Shown here: piece after piece, positions 5,455 to 11,679 of the stretch
Position numbering within the stretch: the stretch's first letter is position 1
How the letters are laid out: every line of letters starts with the position of its first letter
Made by a program: the position numbers and the translations under genes
The notes under the pieces: generated by a model
What the model was told of the DNA's origin: nothing
Seen by the model: the letters and a program-made list of their open reading frames with translations, nothing else
The model's database searches: none
DNA from: UBA10133 sp964348455
Lineage (GTDB): Bacteria > Patescibacteriota > Microgenomatia > UBA1400 > MFAQ01
DNA length: 16,437 nucleotides
Reading direction: 5' to 3'
Assembly: GCA_964348455.1 (NCBI GenBank)
Contig: CAYGCQ010000025.1
Location: forward strand, 1 to 16,437

Positions 5455-5488
5455 ATTTTAACACAGACCCATAGTCCAGTGGTATAAT
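5455..5488. promoter_or_regulatory. Divergent promoter pair
   Basis: Minus strand TG-T-TAAAAT (-10 at 5460-5455) serves the 71-aa gene and plus strand TATAAT (5483-5488) serves the 247-aa gene. The two -10 boxes are 22 bases apart back to back, so polymerases would compete. Confidence 0.6.
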
Positions 5489-5525
5489 TCTCCAGATTCA
5501 AATATTTTACATTTTTGGAGGTTTC

Positions 5526-6269
5526 ATGTCTTTACACTTTCCAGTTTCAGATATTGCCAAAGACTCAGTAAGAAATTATCCGTCCCAACCATTCATCATT
5601 ATCACTGACCACAACTTACCCATCAAAATCTTCACTATTGGATATGGGCAATCGTCAGAATTTCATATATACACTACATCCATCGCCGACTGCATGGAGC
5701 TTGGCTCATATAGCTGGCCATACCAAAAACCAGAGGGCTACATGTGCCATGGAGAAACCAAGTACCCGGTCAGAGTTCCGTATGTAGGACAACCCATCTG
5801 GTTCTGGTCCCCATCTTTACACAAAGCCACTTTTAGCGGTCAATTCGTCAATCGGATTTACTACAGACCAGTGCACGAAGTAATTTTCAAACCTTGGCTT
5901 CACCTGAAGTCTCTGCTCAATCAGTTGGGCCAAAGGGGAAATCCTGTTGATTTTTCAAAAATCCTTATCACAACCCTCACGGAAAATTCATATGATGATT
6001 TTTTCAAAAAAATACTCATTGAGGCCACAAGAGTGATAAGCAAAGATGACTCGATATACCCCAAAAGCGAGACAGGTGTTATCTACCACTTGATCAAACA
6101 AGGCAACCTTAGTGAGTCAGCTATTTTTGAATCAGGTTTCATATTTGAAGAAAATGGCTGTATCCAAATCTCGGATGCCCTCCTCTATCTTTTTATGGAA
6201 GCCATTCACCACGCTAAGCCCATGGCTACTATCATCGATGATAATGGCATTCTGCGCTTAGCTAACTAA
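5526..6269 (+). CDS. Hypothetical protein, 247 aa
   Basis: Not recognised. TGGAGGT lies four bases before the ATG. No signal peptide or membrane helix is seen. The N-terminal half is rich in aromatic residues and Pro ('SYSWPYQKPEGYMCHGETKY', 'GQPIWFWSPSLHKATF', 'NRIYYRPVHEVIF'), consistent with a compact beta-type domain. From about residue 130 it becomes helical and Leu/Ile-rich ('SLLNQLGQRG', 'DFSKILITTL', 'DDFFKKILIEATRVI') with a C-terminal 'ALLYLFMEAIHHAKPMATIIDDNGILRL'. Two domains are likely. It has its own promoter and a strong terminator. Two His and scattered Cys are present, but no metal site can be called. Confidence 0.8.
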   Translation: MSLHFPVSDIAKDSVRNYPSQPFIIITDHNLPIKIFTIGYGQSSEFHIYTTSIADCMELGSYSWPYQKPEGYMCHGETKYPVRVPYVGQPIWFWSPSLHKATFSGQFVNRIYYRPVHEVIFKPWLHLKSLLNQLGQRGNPVDFSKILITTLTENSYDDFFKKILIEATRVISKDDSIYPKSETGVIYHLIKQGNLSESAIFESGFIFEENGCIQISDALLYLFMEAIHHAKPMATIIDDNGILRLAN

Positions 6270-6320
6270 TCGCACTCCACTCAAGTAACTTGTCATAGAA
6301 ACGAAATTTTCAGCACTCCA

Positions 6321-6344
6321 AACCCCGTTTATGCGGGGTTTTTT
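6321..6344 (+). terminator. Terminator of the 247-aa gene
   Basis: AACCCCG (6321-6327) pairs with CGGGGTT (6334-6340), followed by T-run. Confidence 0.92.
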
Positions 6345-6563
6345 AACGCCGAGAAATATATTGTAACTGACTTATTTCTACATTTTTAGCCACAAATGAC
6401 GTCCTCCCCGCACAGACTCCGCTTCGCTCAGCATTGTACGGGGTTTCCTGACTGTATTTCATTTCATGCTACCAGCATATCATCGCCTTCGGCGATGACA
6501 TGCTCTTCCCATTCATCCCCGCACAAGGTTTGAGTACAAACCCTTGTGCGGGGTTTCCTGGGT
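6345..6563. repeat. Intergenic hairpin cluster
   Basis: No gene is visible here. Two hairpins share arms and flank: 6406-6443 (CCCCG...CGGGG) and 6517-6553 (a 16-pair stem with one bulged C and loop AGTA), both followed by TTTCCTG. Between them are ATGCT/AGCAT and CATCGCC/GGCGATG hairpins near 6464-6500. These look like a different palindromic family from the tcattcc repeats. None has a long T-run, so terminators are unlikely. Confidence 0.65.
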
Positions 6564-6595
6564 ACAAAAAAAGAGGGGGAAATAAATCCCCCTCT
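6564..6595 (-). terminator. Terminator of the 171-aa exported protein gene
   Basis: Minus strand AGAGGGGG/CCCCCTCT around ATTTATTT, then seven T. Confidence 0.92.
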
Positions 6596-6617
6596 CGTCA
6601 AAACACATACTTCGTTA

Positions 6618-7133
6618 CTATCTTCCACACCTCAGAACTTGTAGGTGCGGTCCGCTCCCCATATCATTGAAGTTGTACCCAATATAATTGTGCCTTGGAC
6701 CCTTTTTGTCCCCGTCTATGTTCCAACTGTACTGTTGGACTTCAGCGTAAGTCGATAGTCCGGATGGAGCACATACCACCACATAAATCACATCTGTGCT
6801 AATAACGTTGTCCTCATTTGCAGACCCCCCAACCGTGTCAGAACCATCACGTCCTCGCAAAGACTTGTCCAATATTTGGACAACTTCGTCTTTACCATCT
6901 TGCAAATTCCACCCTCCGGTCCCGTTTTCAACATTTGTTACCGGAATCATGTAGACACTGTAAACATCGCTCGGATTCGTCCACGGGCCGGCTACACGGT
7001 TGATTACATAACTTCCACCCACACCGTTTCCTGCCCCGACAACCAAAACATGGCTAGAAACGTAGGCAGTGGTAAACGAGTAGCATGCTATCGCCAAAAT
7101 TGCGGCACAGAAAAATTTCCAAAAATCTTTCAT
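6618..7133 (-). CDS. Exported or membrane-anchored protein, 171 aa
   Basis: AAAGGAG precedes the ATG at 7133. The N-terminus, MKDFWKFFCAAILAIACYSF, is a signal peptide or anchor: basic start, hydrophobic core about residues 7-20, then Thr/Ser/Ala. The mature part is rich in Gly, Asn, Asp and Ser ('GAGNGVGGSYVINRVAG', 'NVENGTGGWNLQDGKD', 'GSDTVGGSANEDN'), typical of extracytoplasmic beta domains. Two late cysteines ('VVVCAPSG', 'VLRCGR') could form a disulfide. A consensus promoter lies upstream, divergent from the Kazal-like gene, so the two surface genes share a control region. No family is recognised. Confidence 0.8.
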   Translation of the reverse strand: MKDFWKFFCAAILAIACYSFTTAYVSSHVLVVGAGNGVGGSYVINRVAGPWTNPSDVYSVYMIPVTNVENGTGGWNLQDGKDEVVQILDKSLRGRDGSDTVGGSANEDNVISTDVIYVVVCAPSGLSTYAEVQQYSWNIDGDKKGPRHNYIGYNFNDMGSGPHLQVLRCGR

Positions 7134-7181
7134 AGTTTCTCCTTTATTTTTTCAGGTACAAACTCGACATTAGAACATCCC

Positions 7182-7210
7182 ATAATACCACACATAGCCT
7201 CAAAAGTCAA
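7182..7210 (-). promoter_or_regulatory. Consensus promoter of the 171-aa gene
   Basis: Minus strand TTGACT (7210-7205), exactly 17 bases, TATTAT (7187-7182). The -10 variant and spacing match the promoter at 2161-2189. Confidence 0.88.
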
Positions 7211-7258
7211 CCTGGCTTGACGCCCGCCCGCATTTCTGCCATATTTAAACTACTTCCT

Positions 7259-7621
7259 ATGAAAAATCTAAGCGGGCAAGAATCACTTTGGGTTGCTCTT
7301 CCGATTCTGGTCGTTGTAGTACTTCTTATTGTAGGCTTAATTTTCCTTCCCCGAGCCCAAACCGAAATTAGAAGTAAGGCTTCCGAGCCTGCCGCAGCCC
7401 CTGTCACTCCACCACCAACTCCAGCCCAAACAGAAACCCCAGAAATCATTTGTAGTGATCTCTACACTCCTGTCTGTGGAATAAATGGAAAAACATACTT
7501 AAACGAGTGTGAAGCCAGCCTAGATGCCGTCTCCAGCTACATTCCTGGCGAGTGCACTGATAGTACGCCCACAATCACCCAGTCTCCGGAACTTCTCTAC
7601 ACTCTCCCAGCCACCAACTAA
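7259..7621 (+). CDS. Membrane-anchored Kazal-like domain protein, 120 aa
   Basis: The ATG at 7259 is preferred; the in-frame TTG at 7217 would place 'MTPARIS...' before an otherwise ordinary start. No Shine-Dalgarno is present. One transmembrane helix (about residues 11-31) is followed by a Pro/Ala/Thr linker (about 40-62). Then comes a compact cysteine module (65-99) with C65, C73, C84 and C99. 'YTPVCGINGKTYLNEC' is the Kazal hallmark (Y-x-PVCG-x-x-G-x-TY-x-N-x-C). Classical Kazal modules have six cysteines; this one has four, so the first and fifth-type cysteines are missing. Kazal domains bind serine proteases; inhibition here is inferred, not shown. The domain probably faces outward. Confidence 0.82.
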   Translation: MKNLSGQESLWVALPILVVVVLLIVGLIFLPRAQTEIRSKASEPAAAPVTPPPTPAQTETPEIICSDLYTPVCGINGKTYLNECEASLDAVSSYIPGECTDSTPTITQSPELLYTLPATN

Positions 7622-7645
7622 CTTCCACCCCATAATTATCTAGTG

Positions 7646-7651
7646 TAAAAT
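7646..7651 (+). promoter_or_regulatory. -10 element of the paralogue pair
   Basis: TAAAAT preceded by TG, about 39 bases before the ATG at 7690. Confidence 0.5.
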
Positions 7652-7689
7652 AGTCAGAGTCGAAGGCACTTTTACAAGGAGAAATCACT

Positions 7690-8202
7690 ATGCCGATATT
7701 ACCTTTCTCACAAGTTTGCGATATACACATCCAAGGACCTGAAGGGGCTTTAAATTATGAAGGACTTGAATCTGGAAAGCTGAAGTTTACAGTCCCAGAA
7801 GTTCCAAACGTAGTTATTTACGACAGTCGCCAAAGATCTATCGATTCCATCACCCTGGCCACAAGTCAAAAGATCATCGATGTCACACACGTCGCCGATG
7901 ATCTCTGTCATCCTGGACTAGTTACAATCAATGTCAGCATAGATGACCACAACGAAGAAAATGGAAAGTTTTTTACCGTAGAAATTACAGAAGCTGACAG
8001 CCCGGAAGACCCCAGATACTTATTTTGGGTAGCTACTCGTTTAAACGATGAAATTCCCTTTTACGACTACCTTATTCTTGAGGCCTTCGAAGTCGAATCT
8101 GCGCAGAATAAAGTTTCTTTCTTTTCTCTGAGTAAACGAGAAACTGATTCAGAACAGCACCTTCCCAAGAGTCAGCCGGAGACCGTAGATGCCAGTGATT
8201 AA
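7690..8202 (+). CDS. Hypothetical protein, 170 aa, first of a tandem paralogue pair
   Basis: CAAGGAGA lies eight bases before the ATG. The product is soluble and acidic, with no signal peptide. The central segment 'VPEVPNVVIYDSRQRSIDSITLA' and the later 'PGLVTINV' and 'FTVEITEADSPEDPRYLFWVA' align in order with segments of the next gene's product ('IKEIQNIVILDYRQNVANLAKEA', 'PAILEIN', 'HKLEINVKETGKIPDRKFIFLKG'). The pair is therefore probably a diverged tandem duplication. The C-terminal tail (about residues 145-170) is polar and likely disordered. The last 14 bases overlap the next gene, implying coupled translation and perhaps a heteromeric complex. Function unknown. Confidence 0.8.
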   Translation: MPILPFSQVCDIHIQGPEGALNYEGLESGKLKFTVPEVPNVVIYDSRQRSIDSITLATSQKIIDVTHVADDLCHPGLVTINVSIDDHNEENGKFFTVEITEADSPEDPRYLFWVATRLNDEIPFYDYLILEAFEVESAQNKVSFFSLSKRETDSEQHLPKSQPETVDASD

Positions 8203-8674
8203 AAGAGTATTTTTTGGAACATCCTTAGTCACCATCAATGACCCTATTAAGAACCTCATTCTCATTCAAGATCCGACTTTGAGTCTTGATGTCTTTCAGT
8301 CTGCTATGAATGTCAGTTTTCACTATCTGAGGCCTCAAATAATCTACAGAATCAAAGAGATACAGAACATCGTCATCCTCGATTACCGACAAAATGTTGC
8401 TAATCTGGCCAAAGAAGCCTATGAATCGAAAGATCAATCGCTGTGGGTCAAGGCTCTAAGAAAGCCGGCCATTCTAGAGATTAACAGTCTCAATGGACAA
8501 ACCTACATCTTCATTGGTCACCCAAGGATCGGCGCGAAAAAAAGAGAGGTCGCCCACAAGCTGGAAATTAATGTTAAGGAGACAGGTAAAATTCCTGACA
8601 GAAAATTCATCTTCCTCAAGGGAGAGTCTCACTCTCGCAAGACCATCAGCTTTGTCGCTCTCTATGAGTCCTAA
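8189..8674 (+). CDS. Hypothetical protein, 161 aa, second of a tandem paralogue pair
   Basis: The ATG at 8189 lies inside the end of the upstream gene (14-base overlap, different frame). GGAG at 8178-8181 gives a seven-base spacing, so it can be initiated by terminating ribosomes. The product is basic where its partner is acidic ('WVKALRKPAILEIN', 'GHPRIGAKKREVAHKLEINVK', 'DRKFIFLKGESHSRKT'), which would suit binding the acidic partner. Shared motifs are I/V-x-E-I/V-x-N-I/V-V-I-x-D-x-R-Q and the late 'P-D/E-R-K/Y-F/L-x-F' string. It has no membrane helix and no recognised family. No clear terminator follows. Confidence 0.78.
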   Translation: MPVIKRVFFGTSLVTINDPIKNLILIQDPTLSLDVFQSAMNVSFHYLRPQIIYRIKEIQNIVILDYRQNVANLAKEAYESKDQSLWVKALRKPAILEINSLNGQTYIFIGHPRIGAKKREVAHKLEINVKETGKIPDRKFIFLKGESHSRKTISFVALYES

Positions 8675-8691
8675 AAAGGAGAAAACACGCA

Positions 8692-8751
8692 GTGCTAAAT
8701 ATTATTTTTCTTTATCGGCCGGTTTTTTTACTCCCGAGCTTCAATATGTAA
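8692..8751 (+). CDS. Possible 19-aa peptide
   Basis: GTG at 8692 stands ten bases after AAAAAGGAG. The frame would give a hydrophobic peptide (MLNIIFLYRPVFLLPSFNM). The spacing is long and the length minimal, so this is only a possibility. The ribosome-site-like string has no other gene to serve. Confidence 0.22.
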   Translation: MLNIIFLYRPVFLLPSFNM

Positions 8752-8797
8752 TACTACAGGCTTAATGATCGCATTTTGACACTGAAAGGAAATCACC

Positions 8798-9103
8798 ATG
8801 AATTTCAAGAAATTCTTAGACTTTTTCTTCACCTATGTTTTGACGTTTGCGTTAATGTTCTATATTGGTGGTCCAGAAATCATTATGTCCATCAGTTTCG
8901 TCCTTGGCTTAGGAATCGTTTTGCTCATCTTTGTCCTTTTCAGTGACCTCAAAGAAGCCAAAGATCCAATATTCGCACTTATTTCAATCATTTGTGTGGC
9001 TTTTGCAGTATATAAAGCGACATCACCATTCATTTGTGGACTACTACCTGGGGTTTTTGCCATGTTGCTCTATATCTATTTAATGCGCAAATATGTCTGG
9101 TGA
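8798..9103 (+). CDS. Multi-spanning small membrane protein, 101 aa
   Basis: GAAAGGA precedes the ATG at 8798. The product has four predicted membrane helices (about residues 9-25, 28-48, 56-72 and 76-97), linked by short loops: 'SDLKEAKDP' between two and three, 'KATSPF' between three and four. It ends in a basic 'MRKYVW' tail. Ile, Leu and Phe dominate, and two Cys lie in or near the last helices. A -10-like TAATAC lies near 8748-8753. A strong terminator closes the unit. No family is recognised. Confidence 0.78.
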   Translation: MNFKKFLDFFFTYVLTFALMFYIGGPEIIMSISFVLGLGIVLLIFVLFSDLKEAKDPIFALISIICVAFAVYKATSPFICGLLPGVFAMLLYIYLMRKYVW

Positions 9104-9142
9104 TGTCAAGAAGCTGGACAAATGATTCTACAGAATAAGCTC

Positions 9143-9167
9143 AATCCCGCCTCACGGCGGGATTTTT
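9143..9167 (+). terminator. Terminator of the 101-aa gene
   Basis: AATCCCGCC (9143-9151) pairs with GGCGGGATT (9156-9164) around TCAC, then T. Confidence 0.92.
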
Positions 9168-9188
9168 AATAGCAAAAAGGGCTAGGCG

Positions 9189-9197
9189 TGTTATAAT
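9189..9197 (+). promoter_or_regulatory. Extended -10 of rplK-rplA
   Basis: TG-T-TATAAT at 9189-9197, a full extended -10. The inferred start is near 9204, leaving a leader of about 220 bases. Confidence 0.65.
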
Positions 9198-9203
9198 TCC
9201 CCT

Positions 9204-9427
9204 ACCTCGTCATAGATGAGGGAGCTTACTCGAAAAGAGATGCGAACTAAGTCACACTACTGATTACCATATCATCGCCATCCGACCGACTAGTCCAAAC
9301 CCCCTTTTCGTATCAGCTATTAACAAACTCTCGTCATTCCTGCGCAGGCAGGAATCCGTTAAATAAGTGCTTTATTTATATAGATTCCCGGTCAGGTAGG
9401 GAATGACAAAAATATATATCAACAAAT
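9204..9427 (+). promoter_or_regulatory. Long rplK leader with pairing and repeat
   Basis: No reading frame is visible. CGAAAAG (9231-9237) pairs with CTTTTCG (9304-9310), with CCTC/GAGG just upstream (about 9204-9222). The tcattcc repeat (9332-9408) fills the second half. L1 represses rplK-rplA through a leader site in many bacteria, so this leader could bind L1; I cannot match its consensus with certainty. AACAAA (9421-9426) stands one base before the ATG. Confidence 0.45.
9332..9408. repeat. Two-hairpin repeat upstream of rplK
   Basis: Hairpin one, cgtcattcctgc...gcaggaatcc (9332-9357), is followed by hairpin two (agattccc...gggaatgaca, 9382-9408). Same family as 4198-4262 but with different stem sequences. 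Confidence 0.85.
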
Positions 9428-9850
9428 ATGGCAAAAAAAATCAAAGCCATCCTGAAACTAAACCTTCCAGGTGGTACCGCCAATCCGGCTCCTCCCGTAG
9501 GTCCGGCTCTAGGTCAACACGGTGTTAATATCATGGAGTTTATCCAGCAGTACAATGCCAAGACATCCGACATGAAGGGTCAAATGGTCCCGGCATTAGT
9601 CACTATTTTCGAAGACCGCTCCTTCAAGTTTGAACTAAAAACCCCTCCAGTTAGCGCTCTTGTCAAACAAGTTCTAAACCTAAAACTAGGCTCAGGAGAA
9701 CCAAACAAGAAAAAGGTTGGCACTATTACCAAAGACCAAGTTCGCGCTATCGCCGAGAAAAAGATGGCCGACATGAACACAAGCAACATCGAATCAGCTA
9801 TCAAAATGATCGAAGGTACTTGTAAATCAATGGGTGTAACCATTCAATAA
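9428..9850 (+). CDS. rplK: Large-subunit ribosomal protein L11
   Basis: L11 binds the GTPase-associated region of 23S rRNA and helps recruit elongation factors. The product is 140 residues, full length. The N-terminal domain shows 'GGTANPAPPVGPALGQHGVNIMEF', the L11 signature with its Pro-rich switch and conserved Gln/His/Gly. The C-terminal rRNA-binding domain includes 'TPPVSALVKQV', 'VGTITKDQVRAIAEKKMADMN' and 'IKMIEGTCKSMGV'. No Shine-Dalgarno; AACAAA lies one base before the ATG. rplA follows after 54 bases that contain a hairpin repeat. The promoter lies about 230 bases upstream with a structured leader. Confidence 0.98.
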   Translation: MAKKIKAILKLNLPGGTANPAPPVGPALGQHGVNIMEFIQQYNAKTSDMKGQMVPALVTIFEDRSFKFELKTPPVSALVKQVLNLKLGSGEPNKKKVGTITKDQVRAIAEKKMADMNTSNIESAIKMIEGTCKSMGVTIQ

Positions 9851-9857
9851 TAGTCCA

Positions 9858-9884
9858 CTGTCATTCCTGCGAAGGCAGGAATCC
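9858..9884. repeat. Single hairpin repeat between rplK and rplA
   Basis: ctgtcattcctgc/gcaggaatcc around gaag. It lies inside the rplKA transcript, eight bases after the rplK stop, and is followed by the A-rich rplA start region. Confidence 0.85.
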
Positions 9885-9904
9885 AAAAATAACTAAACAA
9901 AAAT

Positions 9905-10777
9905 ATGAAAAGAACAAACTGGAAAGAAATATACTCGGATCTACCGACCCACGTCGCAGAAGCGCTTCGTGAAGCTCGTCTTAAACCTGAACAACTTGTC
10001 CTAAAAGAAGACGGAGAACTCATGGCTATTAATGGCATCACCGAAAAAGACGTTGAGTCCATCCGCCTACTCTACAATGCCGACACTGTAAAAGAAGCAG
10101 TCGTCTCTGTTCCTGCCGAAGTCGATGGAGAAATGGTCATCGCCGAAGAACTTAGTGCCCCCAAAAAGGTAATTGCCCCTAAGAAACGTGGTAAGAAGTA
10201 TAAACTCATGGCCAAAGAGATTAAAAAAGATGAAATGTATCCTATCGACAAAGCCATCGCCAAACTTCAGAAGCTTTCAGCAAACAGCAAGCTCAAAACA
10301 GTCGAACTTACCCTCAACACTCGAGAAACTGGACTAAGAGGTGAACTAAAACTTCCTCACAGCACAGGCAAAGAGCTTAAGATCGCGATTTTCTCAGACA
10401 AAGTCTCAAAAGAGATTGAGTCCGGAAAGATTAACTTCAGTATTCTTCTGGCAACCCCCTCAGACATGCCAAAACTAGCCAAGCTAGCCAAAGTACTCGG
10501 TCCCAAGGGACTTATGCCAAACCCTAAGTCAGGTACCGTTACAGAGAATCCTGAGAAGCGATCAGCTGAGCTGACTGCCGGTGGCACTCTGCCTTACAAA
10601 ACCGAAGCCAAGTTCCCTATCATCCACCTTGCTCTAGGCAAGTCTACTCAAGACGCCAAAGCCTTAGCCGAGAACATTGCGGAAGCCATCAGATCCATCG
10701 GAGCCACGAAGATCAAGAATGCCTACCTTTCTTGCACTCACACTCCTAGTATCAAAATCCACCTCGGCAGCGAATAA
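9905..10777 (+). CDS. rplA: Large-subunit ribosomal protein L1 with N-terminal extension
   Basis: L1 forms the mobile L1 stalk and, in many bacteria, autoregulates rplKA. Residues about 96-290 are a standard L1 body: 'KYKLMAKEIKKDEMYPIDKAI', 'VELTLNTR', the family signature 'KVLGPKGLMPNPKSGTV' (197-213) and a C-terminal 'FPIIHLALGKSTQDAKALAEN'. About 95 extra N-terminal residues precede it. Residues 12-57 look like a helix-hairpin-helix or Rpo-tail-like helical bundle ('DLPTHVAEALREARLKPEQL', 'MAINGITEKDVESIRLLYN'), then an acidic linker and a Lys-rich hinge (87-98). The start at 9905 is supported by AACAAA (9896-9901). No internal start with a better site was seen. Confidence 0.95.
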   Translation: MKRTNWKEIYSDLPTHVAEALREARLKPEQLVLKEDGELMAINGITEKDVESIRLLYNADTVKEAVVSVPAEVDGEMVIAEELSAPKKVIAPKKRGKKYKLMAKEIKKDEMYPIDKAIAKLQKLSANSKLKTVELTLNTRETGLRGELKLPHSTGKELKIAIFSDKVSKEIESGKINFSILLATPSDMPKLAKLAKVLGPKGLMPNPKSGTVTENPEKRSAELTAGGTLPYKTEAKFPIIHLALGKSTQDAKALAENIAEAIRSIGATKIKNAYLSCTHTPSIKIHLGSE

Positions 10778-10798
10778 CAACTCACAGCTGCGAGTCAC

Positions 10799-10825
10799 AA
10801 AAAATCCCCTTCCTGGGGATTTTTT
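10799..10825 (+). terminator. Terminator of rplK-rplA
   Basis: AAAAAATCCCC (10799-10809) pairs with GGGGATTTTTT (10815-10825) around TTCCT; the stem includes the U-tract. Confidence 0.95.
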
Positions 10826-10835
10826 GTATATGAGA

Positions 10836-10841
10836 TATAAT
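10836..10841 (+). promoter_or_regulatory. -10 element of the 223-aa gene
   Basis: TATAAT eleven bases after the rplA terminator and about 33 bases before the GTG start. Any -35 must lie within the terminator. Confidence 0.55.
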
Positions 10842-10874
10842 ATGCCAGAACATTAAAATCTCAGGAGGTGTCCC

Positions 10875-11546
10875 GTGAACCAAGAAAGAAAATCCCCAAA
10901 CATCCTTGTCCCCGGACTGATTATTCTTGTACTCGTAGGCATTTTTTACTTCTATGGCTCGGAAATTAAAAGCCTAATCGCTTCATTCACCATTCAAGAC
11001 TACATCAGCAATCAGGTGTCTACCTCCGAACCACCCCAGATCTCAAATCCAGGTGTCGATGTCCCAACGCTCACCGCGTTCCCTGATGTTGCATATCAAA
11101 CTCCCGTAGCCGTCGACGCTGTAATATACCCGCCGAATTCCGCTCCGACAGAAGTTCCGATTCTTGCCTTACCAGCTACCGCCACACCTAGTGGAACCGG
11201 CAACTTCCCTCCCAACGGAGCCAATATCAGCCTGGATGATCTCCTGTTTTACCTTAATGCAGTTGGTCAAGACACCGCTTTTGTTGCCTGCAGTCCGGAC
11301 GCCATAAATGGCTCAATCCTAGGCTGGCCGAACGCAGTTCCGGTTCAGATGAATGTCAACATCTACCTTGTTGACTTCACGCCGATTCAAGCTCACATCT
11401 ATGCCCCAAATCTCTGTCAGTGGAGAACCGAAAACGGAAAAGGCATCAACGGTATGAACCTCTACATGACCTCGGTCGTAGATGTCGCTCCCCGGGATTG
11501 GCCGTGGATCACCTACAACGGGTGGCTCTTCACTCCTTTCAACTAG
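10875..11546 (+). CDS. Membrane-anchored exported protein, 223 aa, GTG start
   Basis: AGGAGGT lies six bases before GTG at 10875. After a short basic head (MNQERKSPN) comes one transmembrane helix (about residues 10-28). A long Pro/Thr/Ala/Val-rich linker (about 45-115, 'PATATPSGTGNFPPNGAN') follows, then a globular domain of about 105 residues. The domain holds 'VACSPDAI' and 'NLCQWRTEN', two cysteines that could form a disulfide. It is rich in Trp and Pro near the end ('VAPRDWPWITYNGWLFTPFN'), so an extracytoplasmic beta fold is likely. It is a single-gene unit between two terminators. It resembles the next gene in plan (anchor, linker, cysteine-bearing domain) but not in sequence. Confidence 0.8.
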   Translation: MNQERKSPNILVPGLIILVLVGIFYFYGSEIKSLIASFTIQDYISNQVSTSEPPQISNPGVDVPTLTAFPDVAYQTPVAVDAVIYPPNSAPTEVPILALPATATPSGTGNFPPNGANISLDDLLFYLNAVGQDTAFVACSPDAINGSILGWPNAVPVQMNVNIYLVDFTPIQAHIYAPNLCQWRTENGKGINGMNLYMTSVVDVAPRDWPWITYNGWLFTPFN

Positions 11547-11552
11547 TTTAAT

Positions 11553-11579
11553 ATGCTCCGATAATATCGGAGCATTTTT
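11553..11579 (+). terminator. Terminator of the 223-aa gene
   Basis: ATGCTCCGAT (11553-11562) pairs with ATCGGAGCAT (11566-11575) around AAT, then T-run. Confidence 0.94.
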
Positions 11580-11610
11580 GTCACTATTCGCTTTCAACTC
11601 ACAAAAGAAG

Positions 11611-11616
11611 TAGAAT
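11611..11616 (+). promoter_or_regulatory. Probable -10 of the 320-aa gene
   Basis: TAGAAT with a weak TTCGCT 18 bases upstream. This leaves a leader of about 60 bases. Confidence 0.35.
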
Positions 11617-11679
11617 GCTTTCAGTTTGAGAACATTATTTGCTCATTGAAATCAACACTATTTTCATCGGGAGGTTCGC

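Noticed and set aside
6876..7220. + strand 114-codon frame
   Set aside because: Antisense to the 171-aa exported protein and crosses its consensus promoter.
8493..8765. + strand 90-codon frame
   Set aside because: Out-of-frame shadow of the 161-aa gene, with basic low-quality composition and no ribosome site.
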